64,000 nucleotides of DNA from Primulina eburnea (taxonomy: Eukaryota; Streptophyta; Magnoliopsida; Lamiales; Gesneriaceae). Made by a program: the position numbers and the translations under genes. The stretch spans positions 1,634,761 through 1,698,760 of the forward strand of contig NC_133114.1 of NCBI RefSeq assembly GCF_022965805.1, read 5' to 3'. A model generated the notes under the pieces. It was given only the letters and a program-made list of their open reading frames with translations, did not search any database and was not told the DNA's origin. This document shows positions 37,901 to 48,800 of the stretch, one piece after another. The first letter of the stretch is position 1. Every line of letters begins with the position of its first letter.

Positions 37901-39572
37901 TTTACTCGAGCCACGCCCGAGCCACCTTGAGCCAAAACCTAGCCAACCCATCTAGGGACCCTGCTGACCAAGCCCAGCCCCAAAAACATGACCCTAACCC
38001 GCTCAAAAAGCCTACTGAACTCGACCCAATTCTGCACTATCCTAGAACTCACGCCTATAGATTCCTAGTGACACTAGGACCCCTCCAGCCGAGCCACCAC
38101 CGAGCCCACCTGTCCCTGACCACCCCTGGACCACGTCCAGACCAAGCCCAGACCAACCCAGCCCCTGGAACCCTCCCGTGAGCCACCTGGATCAGAAGGC
38201 AGCAACGAGCGACCCATGCTCCTCTCACGGTTACAGGTTTCGCTCATGCCTTCCCTGGACCCAACCATACCAGACCTTGCACCACCCCATCTAGGCTCTC
38301 CCTAGGACCCTTATGACTAGACCTAGCCCAGCTCAAAGCCCCCAGGCCGAGCCATCTCCTCCCTGCGCCAGCTGCTACCCTGCGCTGCCTTCTTGTGCTC
38401 TCGGGTGGAGTCCTTGTTAGCAAGGACTCCTCCCAACCCCTGTTTTTCGAGTCCTAGCGTGGCTAGGACTCTTCCCTTGACTCAACCACGTCCCTAGCCA
38501 GGCCTTGGTCCCAACCAACCCCAAGCCTAGCCTTCCATCCCATAAAACCGAATCACCCCATATGCATGACAGACTTTTCCTGAACCAGCTAGCTACGTTA
38601 TTTTTTTTCCAGTGTATACGGTGGTGTTCTAGGCCTCTAACTTATGTAAAAACATACTTTGATCGTAGCCTAGTCACGACAGCCTCTTTTGAACACAATA
38701 AATATGCTTTTTGGCTCAAAACTCATAAGCTTAATGCATGTAGGTGAATTAAAACGAAAATAAACATGACAACTTGGTGCTTTTCATGCATACGTAATTA
38801 AAAATAATACTACGATGTGATAGACGAGAAAAGGAGATATATGGCGTGTCTTTGCGTTATATTCGCACGAAAAACCGTTGACGACGAAGAACGGGACAAA
38901 ACCTAGGCTATCTTCTCCTTGAACCCCTTCGAATTTTTCTTCCCAAAGTGTGTTTGTGTGTGCCGTGGGGTTTGAGTGGTTGGGAGAGAGTTTTTCGGAA
39001 TTAAAAGAGTGTGGCCGTGAGTTTTGGTTTGTAAAATCAAGGGTTTTGGTGCTCAATAATTTTAAATAGCTAATTAATTTGTTAATTAGGCTTAGGCCTA
39101 TTAAGCCACTAAATTAAGCCCATTAGCCTAAATTAGAATTTAATAAAATGCTATCAAAGCTTTTGTTTAAATAAATTTGTGAATTTATTAGCTGGGTTGC
39201 CAAAAAACTCGTATTTTGGTTGAAAAATCAACACCGATAAAGTTCACGTCCCGGCGTATAAAATCACCTCAAAACCCCTTATTTTCAAAAATATGAAAAA
39301 CCAACAACCATATTTTAAATAATTAAAAACAATTATTTAATAAAAACATTTTACGTTTTTCAGCCTCGGTCCCCGTTCCTCGATCACAACTCGAATAACC
39401 TTTTAAAAATATATTTTAATGCAACAATGTAAAAATATATTTTAAACATGTAAATATGCACCACATAATTAATTTATACAATTAAAACATTTGATTAAAA
39501 TACAAAGGAATTTAATAATTCAAATGCACGTGGTTCGTGTGGACCTTAAAATTTTCGGGACGTTACAGGGCG

Positions 39573-40790
39573 AGTATTTTGCGGGTGATGAAAAGTTGGA
39601 AACTTTTGATATTGATGAGGATGAAGCGTGAGTGGATATCAGGGTGAGGAGGAGAAGAACCACAATGGAAAGAAGCAAATTGAGAGTTGTAGATTTGCTT
39701 CTGCTCAAGAGGAATTCTTCGATTCAAATGATGGTAATCTTTTTTATTCCAGAATTTGGAAATAATTTAATGCAATTTTCGCTCCAAGATACATGAAATC
39801 CAATCTTTACTATTTTTCTTCATATATGAAGTGTGTTTGTTGATAGATCTGACATCAGGCTGTTTTCAAAGTGGGTAAAATTATTATGAAGCAATGTCCA
39901 GTTGATTAGAATATGCTTAGGCATTATGTGAATCTTTTCGACTTAGTGGGATATTCTTAATTGAATCTTGGGAAGGAGTTCTTTTTGTTTAATTTTATTT
40001 GAACTATTTCGTGGTTGGCACAAATATTGTTTTGTTGATTTTGATGCCAACATCTACCAAGTATGAATTAATGCATTCAATCGTGTCAAAATTTTCAAAG
40101 CAACTGTATAACGTTGACTATATCGACAAATATACACAGACAAGGCGAAAGTCCCGATCTTTAAAATGTATAAAGATGTTTACATGGTTAAATTTCACAA
40201 TAGTTTCTGCTTAATATCCATATTCATTTCAGAGACTTTGTGCCATAACTCTAAACTGCATAGTTTTGAACTCTTAAATTACGTGGTTGGAGAGGAAGAT
40301 TACCTCTGTTTCATTCTCATCTGGATAGATATGATTTCTAACAGTAATACTTGATTCTGATTCACAGATTTCTCCTCTGACGTGTCTATTTCAAGATATT
40401 ATGTTCTAGAACTGAATGCCTTTGGGCTTGTTCTTCTTGAGGAAATTGAAAGGAGAAAAAATGCAGAGGAAATATGACTTTAACTTGACGTCAGTGGGAG
40501 CAGATCAGTAGCCTTATGCATCATGCTGGGTTAACATTTCCTGGACCCGCCATCTACTAGTGGTAGCACACAGTTTGACAATATGATCGATATGTTTTCC
40601 CAGGAAGTTTTAGTCAGCACATTTGTTGCTGAAGCAGTTGGAAGAGGTCAAGCTTCAGAAGAAGCTGAAGAAGCTGATGTCTCAATAATTGAATCAAAAG
40701 AAAGGAGATATCGCGGTTACATGACCGGCTGCAATACTATGAGACTGTTAATCATGAAATGTCCGAGAGGAATTTTGTGGGTAAGTTTTT
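39573..40790 (+). pseudogene. Relic of an unnamed plant coiled-coil gene
   Basis: Three exon-like blocks on the plus strand. The first (39569-39735) gives GEYFAGDEKLETFDIDEDEA, then after a frame change EEEKNHNGKKQIES and ASAQEEFFDSND before a GT donor. The second, after an AG near 40371, gives VLELNAFGLVLLEEIERRKN and, in another frame, RQWEQISSLMHHAGLTFPGP. The third (40590-40780) gives MFSQEVLVSTFVAEAVGRGQ, an acidic stretch ending in ESKERR, then a frame change to DRLQYYETVNHEMSERNF and a GT. Codon-like composition and splice borders show real exons; the frame changes show decay. Later exons are missing. I do not recognise the family by name. It may belong with the proline-rich exon at 24386-24525. 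Confidence 0.55.
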
Positions 40791-41156
40791 CAAATTGTAT
40801 TTTCTTACATCGGCCTCATATGTGGACCTTGGACAATCAGTTGATTCTTGTTTCACGATAAGAGAATGCCTTGTTGATAAATTGGTTGTTTTCTTGATCT
40901 TTTGACCTGAAATTATTCCAACTATTATTTCTGAAAAGATTGACGTTAGACCTTCTCTCATGTATGTCTGTTTGGTAAGGTTTCTTCGAAAGATTTTAGA
41001 TGTACACTAACATGAGAAAATATAACAAAGCAAAGAAAACAATAAAGGGTGTGGTAAAATAAAAGTAAAGCCTCGCCGCTTAAATTTACCATGAAATGAA
41101 AAGGAAAAATATTTTCTTTCCCCATGCTTGTAGCTACTGTCAACATCACTAACTGT
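40791..41156. other. Intron-like remnant next to the right arm
   Basis: Follows the donor of the relic gene and ends where the arm homology starts. The ten-base CTGTCAACAT is repeated at the junction (41137 and 41154), a possible trace of the breakpoint. No other feature. Confidence 0.4.
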
Positions 41157-41572
41157 CAACATCGTTTTGGCATGTGGTTGTTTGCACACGGTAAATTCCT
41201 GACTAAGGATAGACAATTCTATATTGAGAACAAAATGTGTGTATTTTGTAATAACAGTGAGGAATCAGCTGATCATCTATTTTGCTTGTGTTGTGTCAAA
41301 GAAAATCTGGAATGGCATCAAGAATGGCTAGGCATGCTTAAAATCATGGGATCTGCAACATGCGTTCTGAAAGCTTTCTGAGGTGTCTACAAAAGTAATT
41401 CTGCATTGTCTAAGTTCGGTTGCAGTGGCAGCATGTGTCTACAACATTTGGAATGCATGCAATCAAGCTCTTTTTGAAGAAGAAATGTCGTGCTCTGAGG
41501 ATATCATTATGAAAATCAAGATTCTTACTGTTCGATGTTCGCCAAATCATCTGGATATAAGCTCTTATTGAA

Positions 41573-41616
<44 letters not shown>

Positions 41617-41796
41617 TATGTTTGTGTGTGGATATGATCGTCTTTGCTTGTTTCTAGAACCGAGGTATGCCCCGTGTAATTGGTGATGGTATCATTGGTT
41701 CTATTGGTTCGATACTTGTTATCTCATAGGGATGCCCAATGTACTTGTACATAACTCTTTTTACCTTATTTTAATTAATGTTATTCACTAAAAAAA
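41157..41796 (+). mobile_element. LINE 3' end, right copy
   Basis: Inverted partner of the LINE at 23184-24240 but cut shorter at its 5' side. It encodes HGKFLTKDRQFYIENKMCVF, a zinc-binding NNSEESADHLF and VYNIWNACNQALFEEEM, and ends in TTATTCACTAAAAAAAG. An (ATT)n tract of about 45 bases (41574-41618) is much longer than in the left arm. It is tail-to-tail with APC13, 329 bp from that stop codon. Confidence 0.85.
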
Positions 41797-42125
41797 GAAC
41801 TGAAATGATAAAAAAAATCCAATCAGAACTTCAGTTCGTTTGAGTTAGATTCAAGTTCGAATCACTATATTTTAGGCTTGAACTGTTGAACATGGTTCGA
41901 ACAATTTTTTACACTTACCTCAACCCATTTGAGCTGGTCAAACAAGCCAAATTGAGCACAAACAAGGCATAAAGATCAAAATTGAATCTATTAAACAAAA
42001 CAATCACATTATCGTCATCGAAAGGTACAATTTTTTCAACATGGTTCAAATATCTAAGTATAAAGACAACAACATTACTACAATCACCATAACGTAACCA
42101 AGTAGTACCCTCCTTGGTTGGAACT

Positions 42126-43686
42126 TCATTGGTTGCCCAAAGCAAGATCATGCCAAGTATCTGTCTCAACTTGTTGAGTCTCCTGATCTAAGAACCAATC
42201 AAATACAACATACACAAAAGTAAATCAATCTTGGATATCACATAAACGAAGATCAAGTACAAACAAAATATTATGTAAGAATAAAGTGATGGCGTGAGAA
42301 AAACATTATATTATTCACTTAAAGAAAACATAAATTTGCATGCAGGTATGAAGAGTTCAAAGATTGGCATTTTATTCCCAAGTCCCCCTCGAATTCGGAA
42401 TTTTCCCCAGATTAAATCTTCATCATTTGTAAGAAGAAAAAAAGGAAAATGATATATTTCCGCGTTAACATTCAAGAAAAGGAAATCCAATGCAAGAATT
42501 TGGATTGTAACAAGACAAAAGTACACCTAATTTGTGTTAGACATTCACACTTTAATCATATAATCAGTCATGCCACAGAACTACAAAACCATGGTAAAAA
42601 CAGCAGAGGCTATATAGCTAGGATGATAAACCTGCAATAAAAACTACAGCGTTATTCAGAAGTAACTCAAAACAAACAACAGACAATGATTTGTGAGCCA
42701 AATTCTCAATTATGACTAAGGTCAATATAACTTTAACAATAACTAACTTAACCAACGAATTTCCGAATAAAAAAGCATCTACTACTCAAGGATGTGCCCA
42801 CATAAAATTCAAATTAGATGTGTGACAATAATGCTTTAGTTTTGGGCTCAAGCTGATCTAAATCAAATTGAATAAACTAACAATTACCTGTTTTTTTTCA
42901 GTCGTTCGATTATATTATAAGTATACCAAGGTCACCAACCATAAAACTTAAAGCCAGATAGTTGGCTCAATTTCCTCCTTGGACGTACTTTCACTAAAGG
43001 ATATTGGTTTATGATTTAACTCAATGCCCTAACGAAAGATGCTCTCAACATCCTCTTTGAATCTTTCTTCAGATAAAAAACCAGACTGAACTGTGGCATT
43101 TAAGCTGACAAGAAATAAGAACAGTGACAAAAAAATGGTGTTATTTGAAAAATACACAAATACTATTCACTACTTGAAGCCTTGAACTCGTTCTAGTCAT
43201 CCTACATTTCAAGCCCTTTTCGAAATGATCCGACCACCAACCATTCCATGTGACTTCCATCATCCTTTCATAGAGTCTATCCCGAATAAACTATACTAGA
43301 AACATGTTGAAAAATGCAATTTCAATGGCAAAAAACCGATTCAAGGACATATATTTCAAATGATAGTGATTTCCCTGGTAATATTAGCATCATTTCAAGG
43401 AAATTTATTCAAAATTTGAAAACGAACATACTCGAATCCTCAGTATCATCGGTCCTCGAAGCAAGTATTGGAGGCAGAGGAAGATCTGAATAGACAAAGG
43501 AATCGAAAAAATCAAAAAATCCTTCATTAAATTAATACTCAAAAGGGTATGACATTTTAAACAACAAAATTTAAAATTTATCCTAACCCAAGTTCCCATA
43601 GAAGAATTACTATCATCAGGCAGAGTGTCTCTCATCCACTCCTCATCCACAATATCAATCAGGACTCCCAAGCTTAGTTCTGCCAT
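42126..43686 (-). CDS. APC13: Anaphase-promoting complex subunit 13, right copy
   Basis: Second complete APC13, on the minus strand and convergent with the left copy. Exons 43686-43611, 43485-43432 and 42187-42126 join at GT-AG sites into 63 residues. Compared with the left copy the exons differ at two bases: a silent change in Glu16 and the last base of exon 1 (43611), which turns Asp26 into Asn and leaves A instead of G before the splice donor. This copy keeps an uninterrupted leader (TTTTAAGCTATCGG) upstream of ATG. Role as for the left copy. Constraint is suggested by about 1% exon difference against about 5% in the introns I sampled. Confidence 0.9.
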
Positions 43687-44789
43687 TGTATGCTTCTTCC
43701 GTCGGAAACGAACAACCGATAGCTTAAAATTCACAGTTGACGTCCCAATCCACCTAAAGAAAGATATTAATCCAAAGGTTCAACGACAAAATCAATTGAT
43801 GTAGAATGTAATGGAGCGTAAAATTCCTCATCTCACCGTCGATACTTCGATTGAATGCAGAGAAATCAAACTCGCCTAAATGTTTGGAAGTTAGTGTAGC
43901 ATTGGGTTGGGCTTTATGGGTTTCGGGCTTTCTTCTGACGGACATTTTATTCAATTATTCGGACAAAATGAGGGATATTTAAGGACCTTTTTTTCTAGAG
44001 TTCAACTCATATTTACTTTATATTTTTGTAAAGTAAATTTTTTCTAAAATTTTAATATGTCACAAGGCATATAAAAATATTTTTTTATAAAATTTTAATA
44101 TGTTGACGGTAAAATTCTATAAAAACATAAAACTTTAATTGATTTTTAACGACTTTTTTACATTATTCATATCCTCTCAAAAGACGCCGTCATTGCCACG
44201 GAATACGCTCCGGAGAGGGGTTATGCCGGAAAAATTATGACGCCTAAATCGTTCGTCAGTGCAGATATGTACCTTCATTATGCTCGGCATATATGCAGTT
44301 CAGCTCTCTGTATAGCATATCAGCAAGGATAATATTGCCTCGTCAGACCAAACCAAATGTATAACTTTTGATATCATGAATTGGTGTCAAATGTAGAAAA
44401 AAAGAAGAAGAAGAGGGAGTGAACCAATAAAATGAAAAATCAAGGAAGCACCAGCCAAAATCTAAATCAAGGAAACAATTATCAAGAAAATCAAAAGAAC
44501 AATCCTCCTCCACCACCACCACCTCCTTTGATATTTCACATCCAACTGATTACAACAACAATGGAATAAGTGTTGGCACAAACAAGAGAAAACAAACCGC
44601 CCAAAATCCTCCCCTGAACTGAAACGAAGTCACAGAATATATGAGAAGACTGTGATAAGAGTTTCATCGTGTGCGCGATCCTCGGGGAGGCCCTCCTCCT
44701 CCGCCCCCTCGAGTTGTTCGTTTCTCAGCAGGTCCTAGCTACCGAGCTCCCCCAACACTTTAGGTTTCCTAATATAGGGGAGTAGAATG

Positions 44790-46412
44790 GAAAAAGAGAT
44801 CTAGAAAAGCACATTTCCTAATTTGAGAATGATGTCCTGTTACACAAGTATGTTGACCCCATCAAGTGTCGGATCTTTCTCAACACTTTGGCAGGAGCAG
44901 CACAACAGTGGTTAACCTGATCGAATCAGGAAGAATCCAAACATTCCAAGACTTCAGCAAAATCTTTCTGCACAGATTCTCAAGCAAAGAAGAAGCCGCT
45001 GACCGCTTTGAGTCTATTCGGCATGATACAAGAAGAGAAAGAAAATTTGAGGGATTATATATTATGGATTCAATGCTAGTGTTGTCGAAGTCCCTTTCAC
45101 GACCCCATATTTACTAATTAGCACACTCATTCAGGGCGTAAAACTTGAAGATATTTTTAAGTCAATGGTGACCGGACATTCCACGACTAGTAGAATCTTT
45201 CTGCACATATTCGCAAGCAACAAGAAGCAGCCACTGACCACTTTGAGTCTATTCTGCATGAGACAACAAGAGAAAGAAATCTTGATGGATTATATTCACA
45301 TATTCAATCCTATGGTGGTCGAAGTCCCTTCCACGACCCCAAATTTACTGATTAGCACTTTCATCCAAGGATTAAGACCTGGGGATATTTTTAAGTCACT
45401 GGTGAAAGAGCCACCTATCAATTTCGAAGACTTATTAACAAAAGCTGAAAAATACATCAACATGAATGAGGCCCAGACTTATAAAGTATCTTGGATATTT
45501 TTTTATTCTAGTTGCTCAGTTAATGTTTTATTCAAATATGTTATGAACCAAATGGACTTGGGAGAATACAAGATGGAACCGTAGCCAGTGCCTTGTTTGG
45601 ATTCACGAGGCATGATGTTAATATGTGGGATCGATAAATCTGCCTCTCTCTAGGAGGATGAGATACAAGGAAGACCCGAATTGTAAGTTTTATTGTTGTG
45701 AAAACACCTTCTTCTTATAATGTCATACTTGGCCATGGTCACTTTTATGACAATAGCTTCTGCACTTCACCAAAAGCAAACTTTCCGGTTGGAAGAGTAG
45801 TGGGAAAAGTTAGGGGTGATCAGAAAATGGATCGGAAGTGCTCTAGCCTACACAACGAGAATATGACCATTTAAATTTAATCGGGGAGGTTGCCCGAGTT
45901 ACCACTAAAGAAGATTTTGAGAAATTTTTCATAATTCCCCCATCCAATGCGGTCAGGATTTTTAAAACTCTAGTCGAGCCACTCCAGGGTCGGCTACTCA
46001 AATGTTTGGAGAAAAATAAAGACACCTTTTTTTTTTCTGGTCGGCCTTCGATCTTATGGGGGTCGTACTATAAATCATGTAACACATACTGAATGTGTTG
46101 GGTAATTGCCAACCAATGGTCCAAAATAAAATATACTTTGGAGCAGGAAAGACGTAGTTATATGAGAACAAGTAGAGGAACTACTGAAGGCCGGACACAT
46201 TCAAGAGGTGTGATTTCCAAGCTGGCTATCTAATATTTTCTGGTACCTAAATCTTTGACAAAGTGGAGGATGTGTGTAGATTTTCAGGACCTCAACTGTG
46301 CTTGTCCCAAGGACTATCATCCCCTTCCTCGAATCGACCAGCTAGTTGACTCTACTACGAGACATGAGCTCTTGTGTTTCTTAGAGTCTTACTAAGGATA
46401 CTGTCAAATACC
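44790..46412 (+). pseudogene. Decayed Ty3/gypsy gag-pol
   Basis: Gag text includes LNTLAGAAQQW, QDFSKIFLHRFSS, then VPSTTPNLLISTFIQGLRPG and FKSLVKEPPINFEDLLTKAE near 45330-45450. A protease-edge block (VVKTPSSYNVILG, near 45695) and reverse transcriptase (KWRMCVDFQDLNCACPKDYH near 46265) follow. Stops and frame changes are frequent, so it is dead. A segment of about 233 bp of gag is tandemly duplicated (from 44961 and from 45194). The reverse transcriptase stops abruptly at 46412, where a CACTA element begins. The first 215 bp belong to the inverted duplication. Confidence 0.85.
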
Positions 46413-47872
46413 TAAAATAACCGTCGCTACATTAGCGACGTTTTTAAAATAACTGTCGGCTGTCGCTAAATTAGCGACGGTTTTTTGAAAATACGTCGCT
46501 AATTTGTTTTTTTTTTTTATTTTTTTTAAATTAAAAAAAGTGTTGTTTTATTTTTTATTGGTACATATTTTGAAAATTAATCTACTCAACTCATCAAATT
46601 TGTAAATAATCTATGAAAAACAATATAATTGAAAAAACCAAAGTTAACATTTTCTTCAATAGTATCAAAAAAATCCGGAAATGTAGTTTGAGCAATTGGT
46701 GGTGCAACACGAAACGAAGATGATGAAGGAACTTCCATATTAAGATTAGGATATGACGGATTAATGTATTCCTCTCCATGAAAAAACCAATTGTAGTAAC
46801 CCGGTACAAATCCATAACGACCGAGATGTATATTGACGGTATCTTCATCTAAATATATTTTGTTCTGACATTTTTTTCAATTGCAAGGACAACGAATATT
46901 TTCATTTAATAAACACTCAGGATGACTAAATGCAAATGTTACAAACGACTCTACACCAACACAATATTCAGCCGTTAGAAATCCATTCTCCAAACAACGA
47001 TACATCAAATTTCTATTGTTATCTATTTTATCCTACAAAAGAATAAATTAGATGTATTTCACTTAATCGCTACCATTTACTCATTAACTAAAATTAAAAT
47101 TCCACAACATAAGTAAATAAATTTAATGTTGATAATTGATATAAACTAAATTATATAATATTTTAATAAAAATTTAAACATTTAATATATATTATTTAAT
47201 TTCTAAATAAAATGCAATAAAAACAAATTAAATTATGTATAAATCTATATAAAAAAAAAAACTTACAATCTGATCGTAGAAGACGCCGAAGCATTGTGCA
47301 CGTGCAAAAAAATCAGGTGGAAAACGACCTGCACTACAAGCTAACAAAATTCATGATATATACCAACACTCAAGAAATTAATTTCCAAGAATTGAAATGC
47401 AAAAACCTTACCCCAAATTGAAACTAAAATCAAAAAATTAAACGCAAGTGTGAAGTGGTGTGGAGGGAAATGGTCGGGAAATGTTAGTATTTATAGAAAC
47501 TTTGCGACAGTTTTGAATCAAATAGCGACGGTTTAAGCAAAACTGTCGCCGATCTGATTTGGCGACGGTTTTTTCTTACATCGTCGCTATATTCAGCAAC
47601 GATTTTAATAAAAATCGTCGCTACGAAAAATATTGCGACAATTTTAATACAACCGTCGCTACGTGTAGCAACGGTTTAACAAATATTGTCGCCAATTTGC
47701 AACGGTTATAAACAACCGTCGCTAATTAGCGACAATTATGATTTAAGCGACGGTTTTATTACGTAGCGACAGTTTTATTAAAACCGTCTCAATTTTTTAA
47801 ATAGCGACGGTTTGTTTAAAACTGTCGCTATGAGAAATCGTCGCGAATACAATTTTTTTTTTTTTTTTAGTG
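46413..47872 (-). mobile_element. CACTA (En/Spm-type) element in the gypsy RT
   Basis: The right end on the minus strand starts CACTA followed by a long A run (47850-47872). Both ends carry many copies of the subterminal unit TAGCGACGGTTTT in both orientations (46420-46500 and 47510-47850). A transposase-associated domain fragment lies between. The left end, ACCTAAAATAACCGTCGCT, is a degraded terminus. At about 1.46 kb it lacks the transposase core, so it is a deletion derivative. The expected 3-bp target duplication is not clear. Confidence 0.8.
46620..47034 (-). pseudogene. CACTA transposase-associated domain, one stop
   Basis: The minus strand encodes MYRCLENGFLTAEYCVGVES, FAFSHPECLLNENIRCPCN, then a TGA stop at 46879-46877, then KKCQNKIYLDEDTVNIHLGR and FHGEEY. 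The order matches the N-terminal transposase-associated region of plant CACTA proteins, with its cysteine cluster (CPC..KKC). The stop falls inside that cluster, so this copy is dead. The transposase core is absent. Confidence 0.75.
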
Positions 47873-48800
47873 TGCCATCATTATTGTTTTATATAGCTTA
47901 GTCTTTATTTTCTTTAGCTGGCTTAGAAAGAATCAACGAAACATTAGCTTACTTCCCCAAGGACTTTAGTACGTTGTACGAAGCAACCCATAGCTTCCCA
48001 TCTACGAAGGCCGGTGGATTTCACTTAGGTCGACTGGTTAAAGTTTACAATTTAAAAAAAAAAATGTTTGACTCCATGTGTTAGTTACTATCAGACAGAC
48101 CAACAATTTCAAATGAATAGGCCCTACTCGTTTTTTGACTTTCTTGTTCATGGATCTAGATTTCATATGGTGTAGGCTTATTTGATTGCAATATCCATGC
48201 TAATTGAGTTTTAACATTATAGCCATTTTTTAGCCTTGTCATTATTTTTTTATTGTTTTAGAGTATCGTTTGAAGTTGACTTGTCATTTTTTTGTTTCAC
48301 TACTTATGACTTCTTTATGTCTAGCACAGCACAATCTTGTTTTGATCCGTTCATAGACAACGGGTTTACTGTAAGAAGTCATAGAACATCCATTTACTGG
48401 CGTTTCGTTGTAAGTAAGTCGTTTCCGGCACGAGAACTTCATCTGCTGTGGATTCAGAGCTTTTAGCCATAAAGGGCTATAAACTACTGCACAAAATTTC
48501 ATCTTGTACAATAAAAATTGAAGAAAAGATAAGAGTGAAAGGACTTAACCGTATGAGGAACTAATGCAGAAAGAAAGAAATAGATAAATAAAGCGTCTCT
48601 CCTCACTTTGTGTCCCTGTATATAATAAGTTTGTCAAATTATTAAAATGGTGAGATTATATTGCTAGCTCACCATTATTCGTTAATTAATAAGATGAGGG
48701 AGAGAAACATTAATTAAAAATCATTTGACTTTCTCAATGTGATGGAGGTGGAAATTACATGGATTCTTTGATAATTATAAAGATGCCTGATGTCTAAAAT
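47873..48800. other. Unassigned sequence, possible gypsy remnant
   Basis: The reading YFPKDFSTLYEATHSFPSTKAG near 47950-48015 looks coding-like but I cannot place it. The rest is AT-rich with no gene recognised. Confidence 0.4.

Larger units (their letters stand above)
24511..39567 (-). repeat. Outer Gypsy-type solo LTR, split by nested insertions
   Basis: After removal of the nested insertions (24853-36528 plus one 5-bp duplication) this is a 3.4-kb sequence running from TGAAACGTC at 24511 to GACGTTACA at 39567. It is flanked by GGGCG on both sides (24506-24510 and 39568-39572). TG..CA ends, the TGTAACGTCC start on the minus strand and the long, strand-skewed C-rich body (37850-38560) suit a large Ty3/gypsy LTR. 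No internal coding region is present, so it is probably a solo LTR. The left boundary rests on the five-base duplication and is less certain than the right. Confidence 0.6.
41157..45004. repeat. Inverted duplication, right arm
   Basis: Reverse-complement match to 18280-23804 without the 1.7-kb insertion. It contains the LINE 3' end, APC13 on the minus strand, the APC13 leader, a proline-codon-rich stretch near 44490-44720 and the gypsy gag start. Outside 45004 the gag continues here but not on the left, so the right side keeps the longer original context at that edge. Confidence 0.9.

Noticed and set aside
36849..38268. Plus- and minus-strand frames of up to 141 codons rich in proline, serine and histidine.
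   Set aside because: They lie in the C-rich body of the outer LTR; the composition comes from strand skew.
39520..39708. A minus-strand frame starting with a signal-peptide-like stretch.
   Set aside because: It is the antisense of an acidic exon of the relic gene and runs into the outer LTR; the hydrophobic run comes from reversed acidic codons.
44490..44760. A proline-codon-rich stretch shared by both arms that might encode a small protein.
   Set aside because: Stops occur at the same places in both arms and no frame is open for long; conservation is explained by the duplication itself.
47500..47860. Regularly spaced TAGCGACGG units resembling a CRISPR array.
   Set aside because: The genome is a plant; the units occur in both orientations beside a CACTA terminus and are subterminal repeats.
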